Below are positions 31,267-39,811 of a DNA stretch of 44,053 bases, piece after piece. The notes below the pieces were generated by a model. It made no database searches. It was not told the DNA's origin and saw only the letters and a list, made by a program, of their open reading frames with translations. A program made the translations under genes and the position numbers. The first letter of the stretch is position 1; each line of letters begins with the position of its first letter. This DNA is from Thermoanaerobaculia bacterium (GTDB taxonomy: Bacteria; Acidobacteriota; Thermoanaerobaculia; Thermoanaerobaculales; Sulfomarinibacteraceae), in the NCBI GenBank assembly GCA_027067575.1, contig JAMOVQ010000081.1:1-44053 (forward strand), read 5' to 3'.

Positions 31267-33368
31267 TGCGATCGTACCGAACCGTTCTGCCGCTCGCTCT
31301 TCTTCTCGCCATCGCCATGGCGGTTCCCGCCGCCGCGAAGCTCCTGTACGAGGAGACGCTGACCATCGTCCTGGACGACGGAACCCCCGTCATCCTCGTC
31401 CTCGACGACCAGGGCCTCACGCGCCCACACGAGAGAACGGCTGCCGAACGGGCGATGCAAGCCGCGAAATGGCAGTTCCAGCAGAGGGTAGCCGCCCACA
31501 AGGCGTGGCGGTACGGCATTCCGCCCCAGGTCAACGCGCCCTCGAACCTCTCGGGCGCCCAGGCGGCGGCCGTCCGGGGGGAAGAAGCTGCCGTCGCGCC
31601 CTACCGGTCGAAGCTCGCCGCTCTGGCCGACCATACGAAGGGGAAGACCCTCTGGAACCTGGTGGGACGAAACGGCCAGCCGTTCTCGGCGGTGAAGAAG
31701 CGCTACTACTACCTCCCCCCACCGCCGCGTGTCGCGGTGGACGCCCAGGGCCGGCCCCAGTTCCTGTTCCTCAAGTTCACCTCGGACCGTGACGTGGCCC
31801 ACGGCGGGGTCAAGGGGGGCATCATCCACTTCCTCTGCGAGTACGGCCTGACGCCAGCGCAGGAGGCCGAGCTGCGCGAGAAGCTCTCTGAGCGCGTTCG
31901 CAACGCCGAGCTCGCAGGCGCCGTCCGGATGGAGGATGCCGCCGAGGAGTCCTCGTTCAAGGTGTTGTCCGCCGTCCTGTCCGACGAGGGCCTGACGGAA
32001 CACGTGGTGGCCTCGGGCAAGGCCCCGCTCCTGCCGGGCCAGAAGGTGGCCGTCGCGGCCCGTCTGACCCCCGAGGCGGCCGTGATCCTCGAGGAGGCGC
32101 TGCAACGGCCCACCTCCGACTTCACCGTGGAGTTCGACCTGGCGTACACGGCGTTCCTCCCCGCCTTCGAGGGCAAGATCGTCTTCGACTGGCAGCGGTT
32201 CAAATCCCACATCGACGACTGGAAGATCAGGTACCGGGACAAGAAGAGCTGCAAGTGGTGGATCTTCGGGTGCGACCACACCTACACCGAGGACGAGATG
32301 CGGGAGCTGTACGACTTCCTGTGCGAGAACCAGGTGGTCCGGATCGAATGGACCGAGGGAATCGTGGACGAACGGCTCGAGGCGATCCGCCAGGCGTTCT
32401 TCCGGTTCATGGAGACCTCGTTCTTCGACCAGGTCGCACCGATGGACAGCAAGGACGAGAATCCCGAGGAAGCGATGGGAACACCCGAGAAGAAGGGGAA
32501 ACGCTCCCTGTCCACACGGTTCATCGCCAAGTCCGAGGAGGCGTTCAAGACCAAGACGATCTCCATGCGGGCGACGCTGCCCGTCAAGGTCCCGTACCGG
32601 GTGGTCGGCAACATCTCGGGCTCCTGGTACCGGAGCGCCCGGGAGCAGTACCCGGAGCTGTTTGCCGAGGTCAACGTGGACGACCCGTTCTTCCAGCAGC
32701 GTCCGGTGGTCTTCACCCTCGACCTCGACGCCATGGAGATCTTCGATCAGGCGATCAACTTCGTCACCGTGGAGGTCCGCAAGCGGCGCCCGCGCGGACG
32801 GGATTTCCACACCTCGTTCACCCTGACCAAGGACGAGGTGGCCAAGAACGGCCCGTCCAAGACGATCACCTACGCCAAGATGCGGGACGACTCGCCGGAG
32901 GTGTTCGAGTACCTCGTCCGCTGGAGCCTGCGCGGCGGGATCGAGTGGCCCGCCAACCCGGCGTGGAAGCGGGGCTCCTGGGAGGGCGTCACCCTCTCGC
33001 CCCCGGTCCGCCCGCTGACCGTCGAGGCCGAGGCCGACCTCGAGGAGCTCCAGGAGCTCGGGATCCGCCGGGCCACGGTGGAGGTCCGGTACCGGCAGTT
33101 CGGCAAGGACGTCAGGGACAGGCGGTCGATCCACCTCTCCCCGGCGAAGGGTGAGCCGATCGGATCGATCGTCGTCTTCCTGGACCGCGACCACCCCGAC
33201 TGGAAATACCGCGTCACCTTCTACCACGAGCGGTTGGGCCGTCTGGCCGGCCCATGGAAGAAGGGCGGCGCCGACGGGTACATCTTCTGCACCGTCCCGG
33301 ACACCGTCCGTGCCAAGCTCCTCGCCCGGGACCGGGTCGAGGAGGCGGTGGAGAAGCTGGTCGAATGA
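31266..33368 (+). CDS. Secreted protein G, YYLP paralogue with N-terminal extension (700 aa)
   Basis: The 700-residue product has a signal peptide (ending AVPAAAK). An extra region of about 120 residues, mostly helical and charged, precedes RYYYLPPPPRVAVDAQG (146-162). GGIIHFL (184-190), ASGKAPL (249-255), FDWQRF (307-312), DPFFQQRPV (473-481), EVRKRRPRG (503-511) and VTLSPPVRPL (575-584) follow in the family order. A unique insert SCKWWIFGCDHTYTEDEM (328-345) has two cysteines that could form a disulfide outside the cytoplasm. The ATG overlaps the stop of F by one base and has GGAGG at 31255-31260. Function unknown. Confidence 0.8.
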   Translation: MRSYRTVLPLALLLAIAMAVPAAAKLLYEETLTIVLDDGTPVILVLDDQGLTRPHERTAAERAMQAAKWQFQQRVAAHKAWRYGIPPQVNAPSNLSGAQAAAVRGEEAAVAPYRSKLAALADHTKGKTLWNLVGRNGQPFSAVKKRYYYLPPPPRVAVDAQGRPQFLFLKFTSDRDVAHGGVKGGIIHFLCEYGLTPAQEAELREKLSERVRNAELAGAVRMEDAAEESSFKVLSAVLSDEGLTEHVVASGKAPLLPGQKVAVAARLTPEAAVILEEALQRPTSDFTVEFDLAYTAFLPAFEGKIVFDWQRFKSHIDDWKIRYRDKKSCKWWIFGCDHTYTEDEMRELYDFLCENQVVRIEWTEGIVDERLEAIRQAFFRFMETSFFDQVAPMDSKDENPEEAMGTPEKKGKRSLSTRFIAKSEEAFKTKTISMRATLPVKVPYRVVGNISGSWYRSAREQYPELFAEVNVDDPFFQQRPVVFTLDLDAMEIFDQAINFVTVEVRKRRPRGRDFHTSFTLTKDEVAKNGPSKTITYAKMRDDSPEVFEYLVRWSLRGGIEWPANPAWKRGSWEGVTLSPPVRPLTVEAEADLEELQELGIRRATVEVRYRQFGKDVRDRRSIHLSPAKGEPIGSIVVFLDRDHPDWKYRVTFYHERLGRLAGPWKKGGADGYIFCTVPDTVRAKLLARDRVEEAVEKLVE

Positions 33369-33396
33369 CGACCAGGACGAAAACTGGAGGTGTCCC

Positions 33397-35931
33397 ATGA
33401 AACGGCCGAACGTCACGCCTATTCTCGCGGTCCTCGTCCTGTTGATCGTGCCCCTTTCCGGGATGACCCAGGAAATCCTCTTCGACAGGGGTGTCCAGGC
33501 CGCAGGACTCAAGTGTTTCCCGATTCGGGGCGACGAACACAGCTGGTACTACCTCCCCGACAGGCCCCACGTCGTCGTCGACGGGGAGACGGGGCTACCC
33601 ACGTTCTCCTTCCTGATGTACGTGGCACCGGAGCAGACCGAAAGTGAAGGAATCACCCATGCGCCGGGGGGAGGCATCCTCCACTTCCTGGTCGCCTACG
33701 ACGTCCCCGAGGAGACCGTCAAGGACGCCCAGCGGGAGCTCGCCCGACTCAAGCCCGGCGCGAAGCTCCTGGGACCGGTCAGCTACGAGGACGGGGTCTT
33801 TGCCCTGAGGACGGCAATGAAGGACAAGCAGGCCGGGTTCATCCGCACCATCGTCGGGGTCGGCGGAGCACCCGTGATGTCCGGGCACAAAGCGGCCGCA
33901 TCGATGCACCTGACCCAGCGCGGCGCCGCGCTCGCGTGGCAAGAGTTCCACCAGACAAACCCCGAGATCTCCATGGCGTTCGAGATGACCCTGTCCGGGT
34001 ACTACAACCCCGTCGAGGCCACCATGACCATCGACTGGGACAAGGTCAACCAGGTCATCCAGGCAGGTGCAGCCGGCCGCGTGTCGTTCCTCGCTTTCGA
34101 GGCCGATGCCCTGATCCAGAACATGCTGAACAACGGCGCCATCACCATCGAGCTCGTCGGGGCTCCACCCGAGCTCTGGAACAAGGTCCAGAAGATGGGC
34201 CTCGAGCTCGCAAGGAACATGCTCTTCCAGAAGAGCGGCGTCGCCTCGTTGCAGGAGCTGGGTAGCCTCGGCATGTCTGGCCCCACGCTGCGGGACTCCG
34301 ATTCGGCGTTCGGCCGGGACCGCCGGAACAGCAGCCTCGTCCCGTGGAGTACACCGTGGGGATTCCCGTGGGCAGCCGGAGGAACCCCTCCGCACGGTCT
34401 TCGCCGGGAGGCGTGTTGGCGTGCACCGGCAGTCTCCCTGTCGGAGCAATCGTCCGTTGCAGATGCCGTTTCAGCCGGCCGCAGCCAGTGCTCCCAGGCG
34501 GAACGGCGTGCGGCACGGGATCTGTTCTTCCAAGGCGTCCAGGCCTACCGGGACGGCAACTTCTCCGAGGCGCGGAGACTGTGGCGGGAAGGGGTCGCCC
34601 TCTGTGATGTCTCCTCCTTCCACTGGAACCTCGCCGTGGTGGCCCTCGCCCTCGACGATCACGACTCGGCGACCTACCGGAGGGAGATCCTGAACTGGGC
34701 CTCCTTCATCCGCCCCGAGGCAGAGTCGCCCTCGCTCACCCGGGCCATCAACGAGGTCCGGAGCCTCCCGGACAACGTCCGGCCACCAGAGGACTTGCAA
34801 CGGCGGCTCACCGAACAGAAGGAACGGCTTCCGAGAGCCGCCTTCACCAGCTACCTGGCCTCCAGCACCGTAGGGCAGAGCCCAGAGATGGAGGCCAGTC
34901 CCACCCCAGAACCCACTCGCCCCCCCATACCGACACCCGGCGTGACGCCGCCCACTCAAAGGACACCCGGCAGCCGGCCCCGGACATCCCCTCATCCGAC
35001 AGGAACCCCTGCCGCGGTCCAGACAAGGAGCCGGACGCCCCAGGGACATCCTGCAAGGACACCAGCATCCCGATCCCCCACGCCCTCACGACGGTCCACG
35101 GCCACCGGGAGACGGACAGGGAGCAATAATCGGAGCGCCTCGGGGATCCTCGTACGCTTCCGCCTTCGCCGGTTCCGCAGCACGGGAACCACGGTCCTCA
35201 GCCTCAAACAGTGGCGCCGTGTGCGCCGGATCGTCCGGTTCAGCGGCGACCTCGGCGACCTGACCGGATATCTGGACAACCCGAAGCTGTTCCGCCGCGT
35301 CAACATCGACGACCCGATGTTCAAGCAGCGGGAGATCCCCGTCACGGTGGACGTGGCCAGCGACGAGGTGTTTGGCGCCATGCTGAACTCCGTCACCGTC
35401 ACCCTCCGGAAGCGGCATCAGGGCGGACGGGAGACACTCGACGAGGTGACGATCCGGCGCGCCGACATCGCCGAGGGAAAGGTGCCGAAGCTCCTCTACG
35501 GTTGGGACCAGGACGCGAACCGCACCCGCTGGCTCCAGTACGACTACCGGGTCCGTTGGGCCTACGTCGGCGGGCCTGAGATCGACACGGACTGGCAGAC
35601 CACCTCGGCGGGCGCCCTGGTGCTCCAGCCGCCGCTCCGCCCGAGGACGCTCCTTCTCGAGGCCGACACGGAGGTCCTCCGGGAAGCCGGCGTCCGCCAC
35701 GTCACCCTCGACCTCCACTACGACGCCGCGGGGATTGAGCGGCGGGCCACCGCGACCCTCAAGCCGAGCCAGCTGGAGGGGGAGAAGCAGCTTATCATGT
35801 ATCAGGATCCCCAGCACCCCGAGTACCAGTACATCCTGAGATGGAGGTTCCGGGGTGGCCGGACCGTGACCAGCGAGCCGGCCCGGAGCATCGAGGACAT
35901 CCTGTACCTGGACGAGATACCGGAAACGTGA
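33397..35931 (+). CDS. Secreted protein H, YYLP paralogue with TPR-like and Pro/Ser/Thr-rich insert (844 aa)
   Basis: The 844-residue product has a signal peptide (about 1-25). The N-terminal module has WYYLPDRPHVVVDG (50-63), GGGILHFL (91-98), GVGGAPV (154-160) and TIDWDKV (211-217). An insert of about 290 residues (296-583) follows that the paralogues lack. It contains a TPR-like pair of helices (AARDLFFQGVQAYRDGNFSE, from 372) and then a Pro/Ser/Thr/Arg-rich stretch (about 500-578) of the kind used as a cell-wall or surface spacer. The C-terminal module resumes with DPMFKQREI (639-647), TLRKRHQGG (669-677) and DEIPET at the very end. It is the last gene before the terminator hairpin. Function unknown. 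Confidence 0.8.
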   Translation: MKRPNVTPILAVLVLLIVPLSGMTQEILFDRGVQAAGLKCFPIRGDEHSWYYLPDRPHVVVDGETGLPTFSFLMYVAPEQTESEGITHAPGGGILHFLVAYDVPEETVKDAQRELARLKPGAKLLGPVSYEDGVFALRTAMKDKQAGFIRTIVGVGGAPVMSGHKAAASMHLTQRGAALAWQEFHQTNPEISMAFEMTLSGYYNPVEATMTIDWDKVNQVIQAGAAGRVSFLAFEADALIQNMLNNGAITIELVGAPPELWNKVQKMGLELARNMLFQKSGVASLQELGSLGMSGPTLRDSDSAFGRDRRNSSLVPWSTPWGFPWAAGGTPPHGLRREACWRAPAVSLSEQSSVADAVSAGRSQCSQAERRAARDLFFQGVQAYRDGNFSEARRLWREGVALCDVSSFHWNLAVVALALDDHDSATYRREILNWASFIRPEAESPSLTRAINEVRSLPDNVRPPEDLQRRLTEQKERLPRAAFTSYLASSTVGQSPEMEASPTPEPTRPPIPTPGVTPPTQRTPGSRPRTSPHPTGTPAAVQTRSRTPQGHPARTPASRSPTPSRRSTATGRRTGSNNRSASGILVRFRLRRFRSTGTTVLSLKQWRRVRRIVRFSGDLGDLTGYLDNPKLFRRVNIDDPMFKQREIPVTVDVASDEVFGAMLNSVTVTLRKRHQGGRETLDEVTIRRADIAEGKVPKLLYGWDQDANRTRWLQYDYRVRWAYVGGPEIDTDWQTTSAGALVLQPPLRPRTLLLEADTEVLREAGVRHVTLDLHYDAAGIERRATATLKPSQLEGEKQLIMYQDPQHPEYQYILRWRFRGGRTVTSEPARSIEDILYLDEIPET

Positions 35932-35936
35932 ACGAA

Positions 35937-35974
35937 CCCGCGGCCGGGGGGAGGACTCGCCTCCCGGCCGCGGG
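35937..35974 (+). terminator. Terminator hairpin of the secreted paralogue operon
   Basis: A 16-bp GC-rich stem (35937-35954 with 35960-35974, three bulged G residues) begins 5 bp after the last stop codon. It is followed by TTCCCCCC and not a T run. Its place marks the end of the operon. Confidence 0.65.
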
Positions 35975-36408
35975 TTCCCCCCGGACACCACCTGCCGTGA
36001 AGGCGAGAAGTGGCTGGCCTGAAGGTAGGGGAGAAGCTTCATGGCCTGCCCTCTGAAACCCCTGCCAGCATGCACCTCGCAGCACGAAGCCCTCCACGAT
36101 CGGGACTGTCCGTATGATGGGTGAAGCGTTGAGGTTGGCCCTACGTACTGTCTGCTGGCCGGCGGGCGGGAGCCAGCCGCTGGTTTGGCCCACGGCGAGG
36201 TGGTTTGGCACCGGCCGGGGCCGGACTTGCCGGAAGGGATCGCCGGGTCGGTTGCCTCCGGTTTCCTCGTCGCGATGACAGCCGGACGATCTCATCCCCG
36301 AGATGTCGCCTCAGGTAGGCCATGCGGATCATGAAGATGGCGTGATATCGTCACGTCAATACCGGTTTCGCCAATCGCACTCAAGGCACCGAGACCTTGC
36401 TCCCGCCA
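35975..36408. other. Intergenic stretch without a recognisable gene
   Basis: No convincing reading frame, RNA or promoter is seen. Base composition is more mixed than in the coding regions, and scattered short inverted pairs such as GAAGCTTC near 36035 are present. It may hold decayed sequence. Confidence 0.4.
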
Positions 36409-36470
36409 GGGCGCACGGGCGAGGCGCTCGGCCCGTGCGAAGCGCGAGGGCGGCCGCCGGTTCGCCCGGG
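36409..36470 (+). repeat. Dispersed GC-rich repeat, short copy
   Basis: GCGCACGGGCGAGGCGCTCG followed by CCCGTGCGAAGCGCGAGGG and GGCCGCCGGTTCGCCC matches the centre of the copies at 22900-23070 and (reversed) 39812-39947 with a few changes. It ends just before the stop codon of the second patatin-like gene. Confidence 0.7.
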
Positions 36471-36481
36471 CGCGAGACGCC

Positions 36482-37249
36482 TCAGGCGAACTCCGCCAGG
36501 GTGCGTTCCATGTCCCGGCGGCCGATGGCGATCGCCCGGCGGACCCGGTCCCACTCCATGGTCCACCGCCGCATGGAGAGCGGTTCGGATGGGGTGATGG
36601 TGATGATCCGCTCCGGCCGGCCGCGGGCCACGGCGAGCTCGGCCTCGAGCTCGCGCCGTCCGTTGGGCGAGCACACCGCCACCCAGATCTCGTCCACCTC
36701 GCCGGGCGCGATGGTGGCCAGCGGGACCCTGCCGGTCACCCCTCCGTCGAGGTACCGGTCCTCCCCGATCCGGATCGCCGAGCGGAACCCGTTGATCCAC
36801 GGCACGAACGCGGTGGCCCGGAGGTGGAGTCCCAGCGCCTCCGGCGAGCCGATCGCCCGTGAGGAGACGACGGTCCGCTCCAGCCGCGGCAGCGGGAACC
36901 CCGGCCCTGTGATCCGGGAGAGCACCAGCCGGACCTCCTCCCGGGCCGCGAGCACGGCGTCGAGGTCCATGATCTGGAGCGTGATCGTCCGGATCAGATG
37001 GTCCACCGTGCGCCATCGCCCGCGCTCGAGCCACGGGTGGAGCGCCACACGCCACCGGTCCGCCTCGCGCCAGGAGCGCTCCAGGGCGTCGGGGTCGCCC
37101 GCGGCGAACCAGGCGGCGGCGATCCCGCCCGCCGAGACGCCGGCCAGGATGTCGAACCGGACCCCGGCCTCCTGGAGCGGGCGCATGAACCCGGCGTAGT
37201 ACGCGCCGCGGTTCGCTCCCGAGGCCATCAGGAGGGCACGGCGTGTCAC
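36482..37249 (-). CDS. Patatin-like phospholipase family protein
   Basis: The 255-residue cytoplasmic serine hydrolase has GANRGAYYAGFMRPLQEAG (residues 11-29) as oxyanion loop, the nucleophile in GVSAGG (near residue 39) and the catalytic aspartate in YLDGGVTG (near 168). It is shorter than the patatin-like protein at 6574 and not closely related to it. The start is a GTG at 37249 with a weak ribosome binding site, 52 bp after the SDR gene on the same strand, so the two may be co-transcribed. The substrate is unknown; lipid acyl esters are likely. Confidence 0.88.
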   Translation of the reverse strand: MTRRALLMASGANRGAYYAGFMRPLQEAGVRFDILAGVSAGGIAAAWFAAGDPDALERSWREADRWRVALHPWLERGRWRTVDHLIRTITLQIMDLDAVLAAREEVRLVLSRITGPGFPLPRLERTVVSSRAIGSPEALGLHLRATAFVPWINGFRSAIRIGEDRYLDGGVTGRVPLATIAPGEVDEIWVAVCSPNGRRELEAELAVARGRPERIITITPSEPLSMRRWTMEWDRVRRAIAIGRRDMERTLAEFA

Positions 37250-37301
37250 GAGGCCCGCCGCCGCGCCCGGGCAGGGGCCATCACCGTCGGGGCGGACACC
37301 G

Positions 37302-38072
37302 TCACCCCTCCCGGTGGACGTGGACCGCCGACGCCTGCGCCGACGGCATCAGGATCATCTCCCGGACGTTGACGTGGGGCGGCCTGGTGGCGCAGAAGAG
37401 CACGGCCTCGGCCACGTCCTCGGGATGGAGCGGCTCGAACCCCTCGTACACCTTCCCGGCCCGGTCCGCGTCGCCGTGGAACCGGACGAGGCTGAACTCG
37501 GTCTCCACCATCCCCGGATCGACGGACGAGACCCTCACGCCCGTCCCGAGCAGGTCGATCCCCATGGCCCGGTTGAGCGCCGCGACGAAGTGCTTGGTTC
37601 CGCAGTAGACGTTGCCGCCGGGGTACACCTCGTGTCCGGCGATGGAGCCGATGGTGATCACGTGGCCCGAGCCCCGGGCCACCATCCCGGGCAGGAGCGC
37701 CCGGCTCACCCGGAGGAGCCCCTTGACGTTTGTGTCGATCATCTGCTCCCAGTCGTCCGGGTCGCCCTCGTGGAGCGGGGCGATCCCCCGGGCCAGCCCC
37801 GCGTTGTTGACCAGCACGTCCGGCGCCCGCCACGGCTCGGGAAGCGCTGCCGCCCACGCCTCCACGGCCGCCCGGTCCCGGACGTCCAGCCCGAAGACCA
37901 GGACCTCGGGGCTCCCCATGGCCTCGACCTCCCGGGCCAGCGTCTCCAGCCGATCCCGCCGCCGGGCCACGAGGACGAGCGAGGTCCTCTCGTGGGCGAA
38001 CGCCCGGGCACAGGCCGCGCCGATCCCCGACGAGGCCCCCGTCACGACGACACGCCGTCCGCACAGCTCCAT
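37302..38072 (-). CDS. Short-chain dehydrogenase/reductase (YdfG-like)
   Basis: The 256-residue NADP-type oxidoreductase has TGASSGIG (11-18), NNAG (89-92), N115, S143 and the catalytic YxxxK (Y156, K160 in VYCGTKHF). ARRRDRLETLA after the second strand suggests NADP preference. The ending HPEDVAEAVLFCATRPPHVNVREMILMP is typical of the YdfG class, which oxidises L-allo-threonine, serine and 3-hydroxy acids. The ATG at 38072 has a strong GGAGGTGA site. It is divergent from recO with 75 bp between starts. Confidence 0.92.
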   Translation of the reverse strand: MELCGRRVVVTGASSGIGAACARAFAHERTSLVLVARRRDRLETLAREVEAMGSPEVLVFGLDVRDRAAVEAWAAALPEPWRAPDVLVNNAGLARGIAPLHEGDPDDWEQMIDTNVKGLLRVSRALLPGMVARGSGHVITIGSIAGHEVYPGGNVYCGTKHFVAALNRAMGIDLLGTGVRVSSVDPGMVETEFSLVRFHGDADRAGKVYEGFEPLHPEDVAEAVLFCATRPPHVNVREMILMPSAQASAVHVHREG

Positions 38073-38135
38073 CCCGTCACCTCCACCGTCCATTCTAGCC
38101 CGGGACGGTTCCGGCCGCGCCGGACGGAGACCGGC

Positions 38136-38141
38136 TACCAT
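38136..38141 (+). promoter_or_regulatory. Leaderless-type -10 box (TACCAT) of recO
   Basis: TACCAT is followed by six bases and then the recO GTG, exactly as for tadA. There is no ribosome binding site between. Confidence 0.5.
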
Positions 38142-38147
38142 GCTCCC

Positions 38148-38876
38148 GTGGACGCCGAGACCGAGTCCGCCGTCGTGCTGGAGCCCCGGCCGTACCGGGA
38201 GCGTGACCTGCTGCTCACCGTCCTCGGCGAGGCCCACGGCGTTGTCCGGGGCATCCTGCGCGGCGCGCGGGGGAAACGGCACGCCCGCGGTGCGGCCACC
38301 GCGCAGATCCTCTCCCTGGTGACGGTCTCGTGGTTCCAGCGCCCCACGGCCGAGCTGGCCACGTTCACGGCGATCGAGCTCGATTGCTCGTCGTACCCCC
38401 TCGCCGGGTCACTCGAGCGGTCCGCCACGGCCGCGGCCGTCGCCGAGCTCCTCCTGACGTTCTGCCCGGCCGGGGAACCCGCCCCGCAGCACTTCCGGCT
38501 GGCTCGGGGCCTCCTCGACGCGCTGCTCGGATCCACGCCCCCGGAGACCGTACTCGCCTACGCCCTCGTCTGGATCCTCCGGCTCGGCGGGGTGTTCCCC
38601 GATCCCGATCGCTGCGCCGCGTGCGGCAGCCCGCCCGGTGAGCGCGTCCTGCTGGCACCCGGAACGGGCCACCCGCTCTGCGGAGCCTGCGCCCCGCCGG
38701 GCGCCGCCTCCCTCGGCCGGGACGCCCTGCGGTTCCTCGAGGCGAGCCGGACCGCCCCGCCCTCGGGGCCCATTCCCCCGCCGCCCCGCGGGCTCCTGCA
38801 CTGGCTGAAGCGGCTGGCCAGGGACGAGGCCCACCGCCCCCTCAGGGCGCTCGACATGGTGGAGAGGCTCTCTTGA
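38148..38876 (+). CDS. recO: DNA repair protein RecO
   Basis: The 242-residue protein helps RecR load RecA onto SSB-coated single-stranded DNA in the RecFOR pathway. It has the N-terminal OB fold (VVLEPRPYRERDLLLTVLGEAHGVVRGILRGARGKR), the helical middle part and a four-cysteine zinc site (C156, C159, C178, C181 in CAACG and CGAC). The start is taken as GTG at 38148, where the homology begins and where a TANNNT box lies 6 nt upstream. It converges with the radical SAM gene, leaving a 6-bp gap. Confidence 0.9.
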   Translation: MDAETESAVVLEPRPYRERDLLLTVLGEAHGVVRGILRGARGKRHARGAATAQILSLVTVSWFQRPTAELATFTAIELDCSSYPLAGSLERSATAAAVAELLLTFCPAGEPAPQHFRLARGLLDALLGSTPPETVLAYALVWILRLGGVFPDPDRCAACGSPPGERVLLAPGTGHPLCGACAPPGAASLGRDALRFLEASRTAPPSGPIPPPPRGLLHWLKRLARDEAHRPLRALDMVERLS

Positions 38877-38882
38877 GGCCGC

Positions 38883-39776
38883 CTACAGTCCCCGCGCCCA
38901 CTCGGGGACGAGGCGTGTCTCGTCCCTGGTCTCGAGGACGTGCCGGATGAGCGCCATGGCGGGCTCCCGGTCCGCCGGGAGGCGGAGCTTCAGCGGCAGG
39001 TAGTTGGAGGCGTGGTTGGCGTGGAACGGGCCCCGGTACCCCTCCATCGACTCGAGCATCCAGAGGAGCTCCCGGAGCATCCCCCACCGGTCCGGCAGAC
39101 GGAACCGCCCCTCCCGGACGGCATCGAACAGCTCCGTGCCCGGCACCGGCGTGACGGTCAGGGCCGCCGCCCACGAGGGCGCGGCCTCCACCAGGAACCG
39201 GCCCGTCGCCCTGGCGTGGCGCTCGGAGCCGTCGACGCCCGCGAGGCCGAGCAGGACCATCACCGACAGCCGGACCCCCGCCGCGGTGACCGTGCGGGCG
39301 GCCTCGAGCTGCCGCGCCGCCGTGGCGCCCTTCCGGACGGCGCGCAGGGTGGCGTCGTCGCCCGATTCCGGGCCGAAGTAGACGATCCCCAGCCCCAGCT
39401 CCCGGAGACGCTGGAGGCCCGCCTCTCCGTGCCGCAGGATCGAACGGGCGTCGCCGTACAGGCCGACCCGTGTCACCTCCGGTAGCTCGTTCCGGATCGC
39501 CCCCAGCACGGCCTCGAGCGCCTCCGCCGGCGCCGCCAAGGCGTCCCCGTCCGCCAGGAACACGCGCCGGACCCCGGGAAGGTACCGCGCGGCGCCGCGG
39601 ATCTCCGCGACCACGTCCTCCACCGGACGGACCCGGAACCGCTTGGTGCGGTACATCCCGCAGTAGGTGCACCGGTTCCACGAGCAGCCGACGGTCAGCT
39701 GGAGGATCAGCGACCGCGCCTCCGACGGAGGCCGGAAGACGGGCTCCTCGAGCACGGGTGGCCAGCGCACGTCCAC
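38883..39776 (-). CDS. Radical SAM protein (Cx4Cx2C type)
   Basis: The 297-residue protein has a radical SAM core with the cluster motif CSWNRCTYC (C31, C36, C39). The spacing is Cx4Cx2C and not the usual Cx3Cx2C; this variant occurs in a group of uncharacterised radical SAM proteins with GC-WNRCTFCGMY. GIVYFGPESGDD and VMVLLGLAGVDGSERHARAT follow as expected for an Elp3/NifB-like fold, and HANHASNYLPLKLRLPADRE lies near the C-terminus. The start is GTG at 39776, with a TAGAGT box 6 nt upstream. The reaction is unknown. Confidence 0.88.
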   Translation of the reverse strand: MDVRWPPVLEEPVFRPPSEARSLILQLTVGCSWNRCTYCGMYRTKRFRVRPVEDVVAEIRGAARYLPGVRRVFLADGDALAAPAEALEAVLGAIRNELPEVTRVGLYGDARSILRHGEAGLQRLRELGLGIVYFGPESGDDATLRAVRKGATAARQLEAARTVTAAGVRLSVMVLLGLAGVDGSERHARATGRFLVEAAPSWAAALTVTPVPGTELFDAVREGRFRLPDRWGMLRELLWMLESMEGYRGPFHANHASNYLPLKLRLPADREPAMALIRHVLETRDETRLVPEWARGL

Positions 39777-39782
39777 GGCCCA

Positions 39783-39788
39783 ACTCTA
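39783..39788 (-). promoter_or_regulatory. Leaderless-type -10 box (TAGAGT) of the radical SAM gene
   Basis: On the minus strand TAGAGT is followed by TGGGCC and then the GTG start. The six-base distance matches tadA and recO. Confidence 0.5.
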
Positions 39789-39811
39789 CCGCGTCCGGCG
39801 GAACCGCTGGC

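Noticed and set aside
30840-33512. 890-codon minus-strand frame opposite proteins F and G
   Set aside because: It is an antisense shadow rich in Val, Leu, Asp, His and Arg. The plus-strand genes have signal peptides, ribosome binding sites and conserved family blocks.
23206-35931. Secreted operon as a type VI or contractile injection system or a pilus system
   Set aside because: No sheath, tube, baseplate, ATPase, prepilin or usher-like protein is present, and all eight products have their own signal peptides.
37246-38064. Minus-strand frame parallel to the SDR gene
   Set aside because: It is another frame of the same DNA; the SDR motifs are in the 37302-38072 frame.
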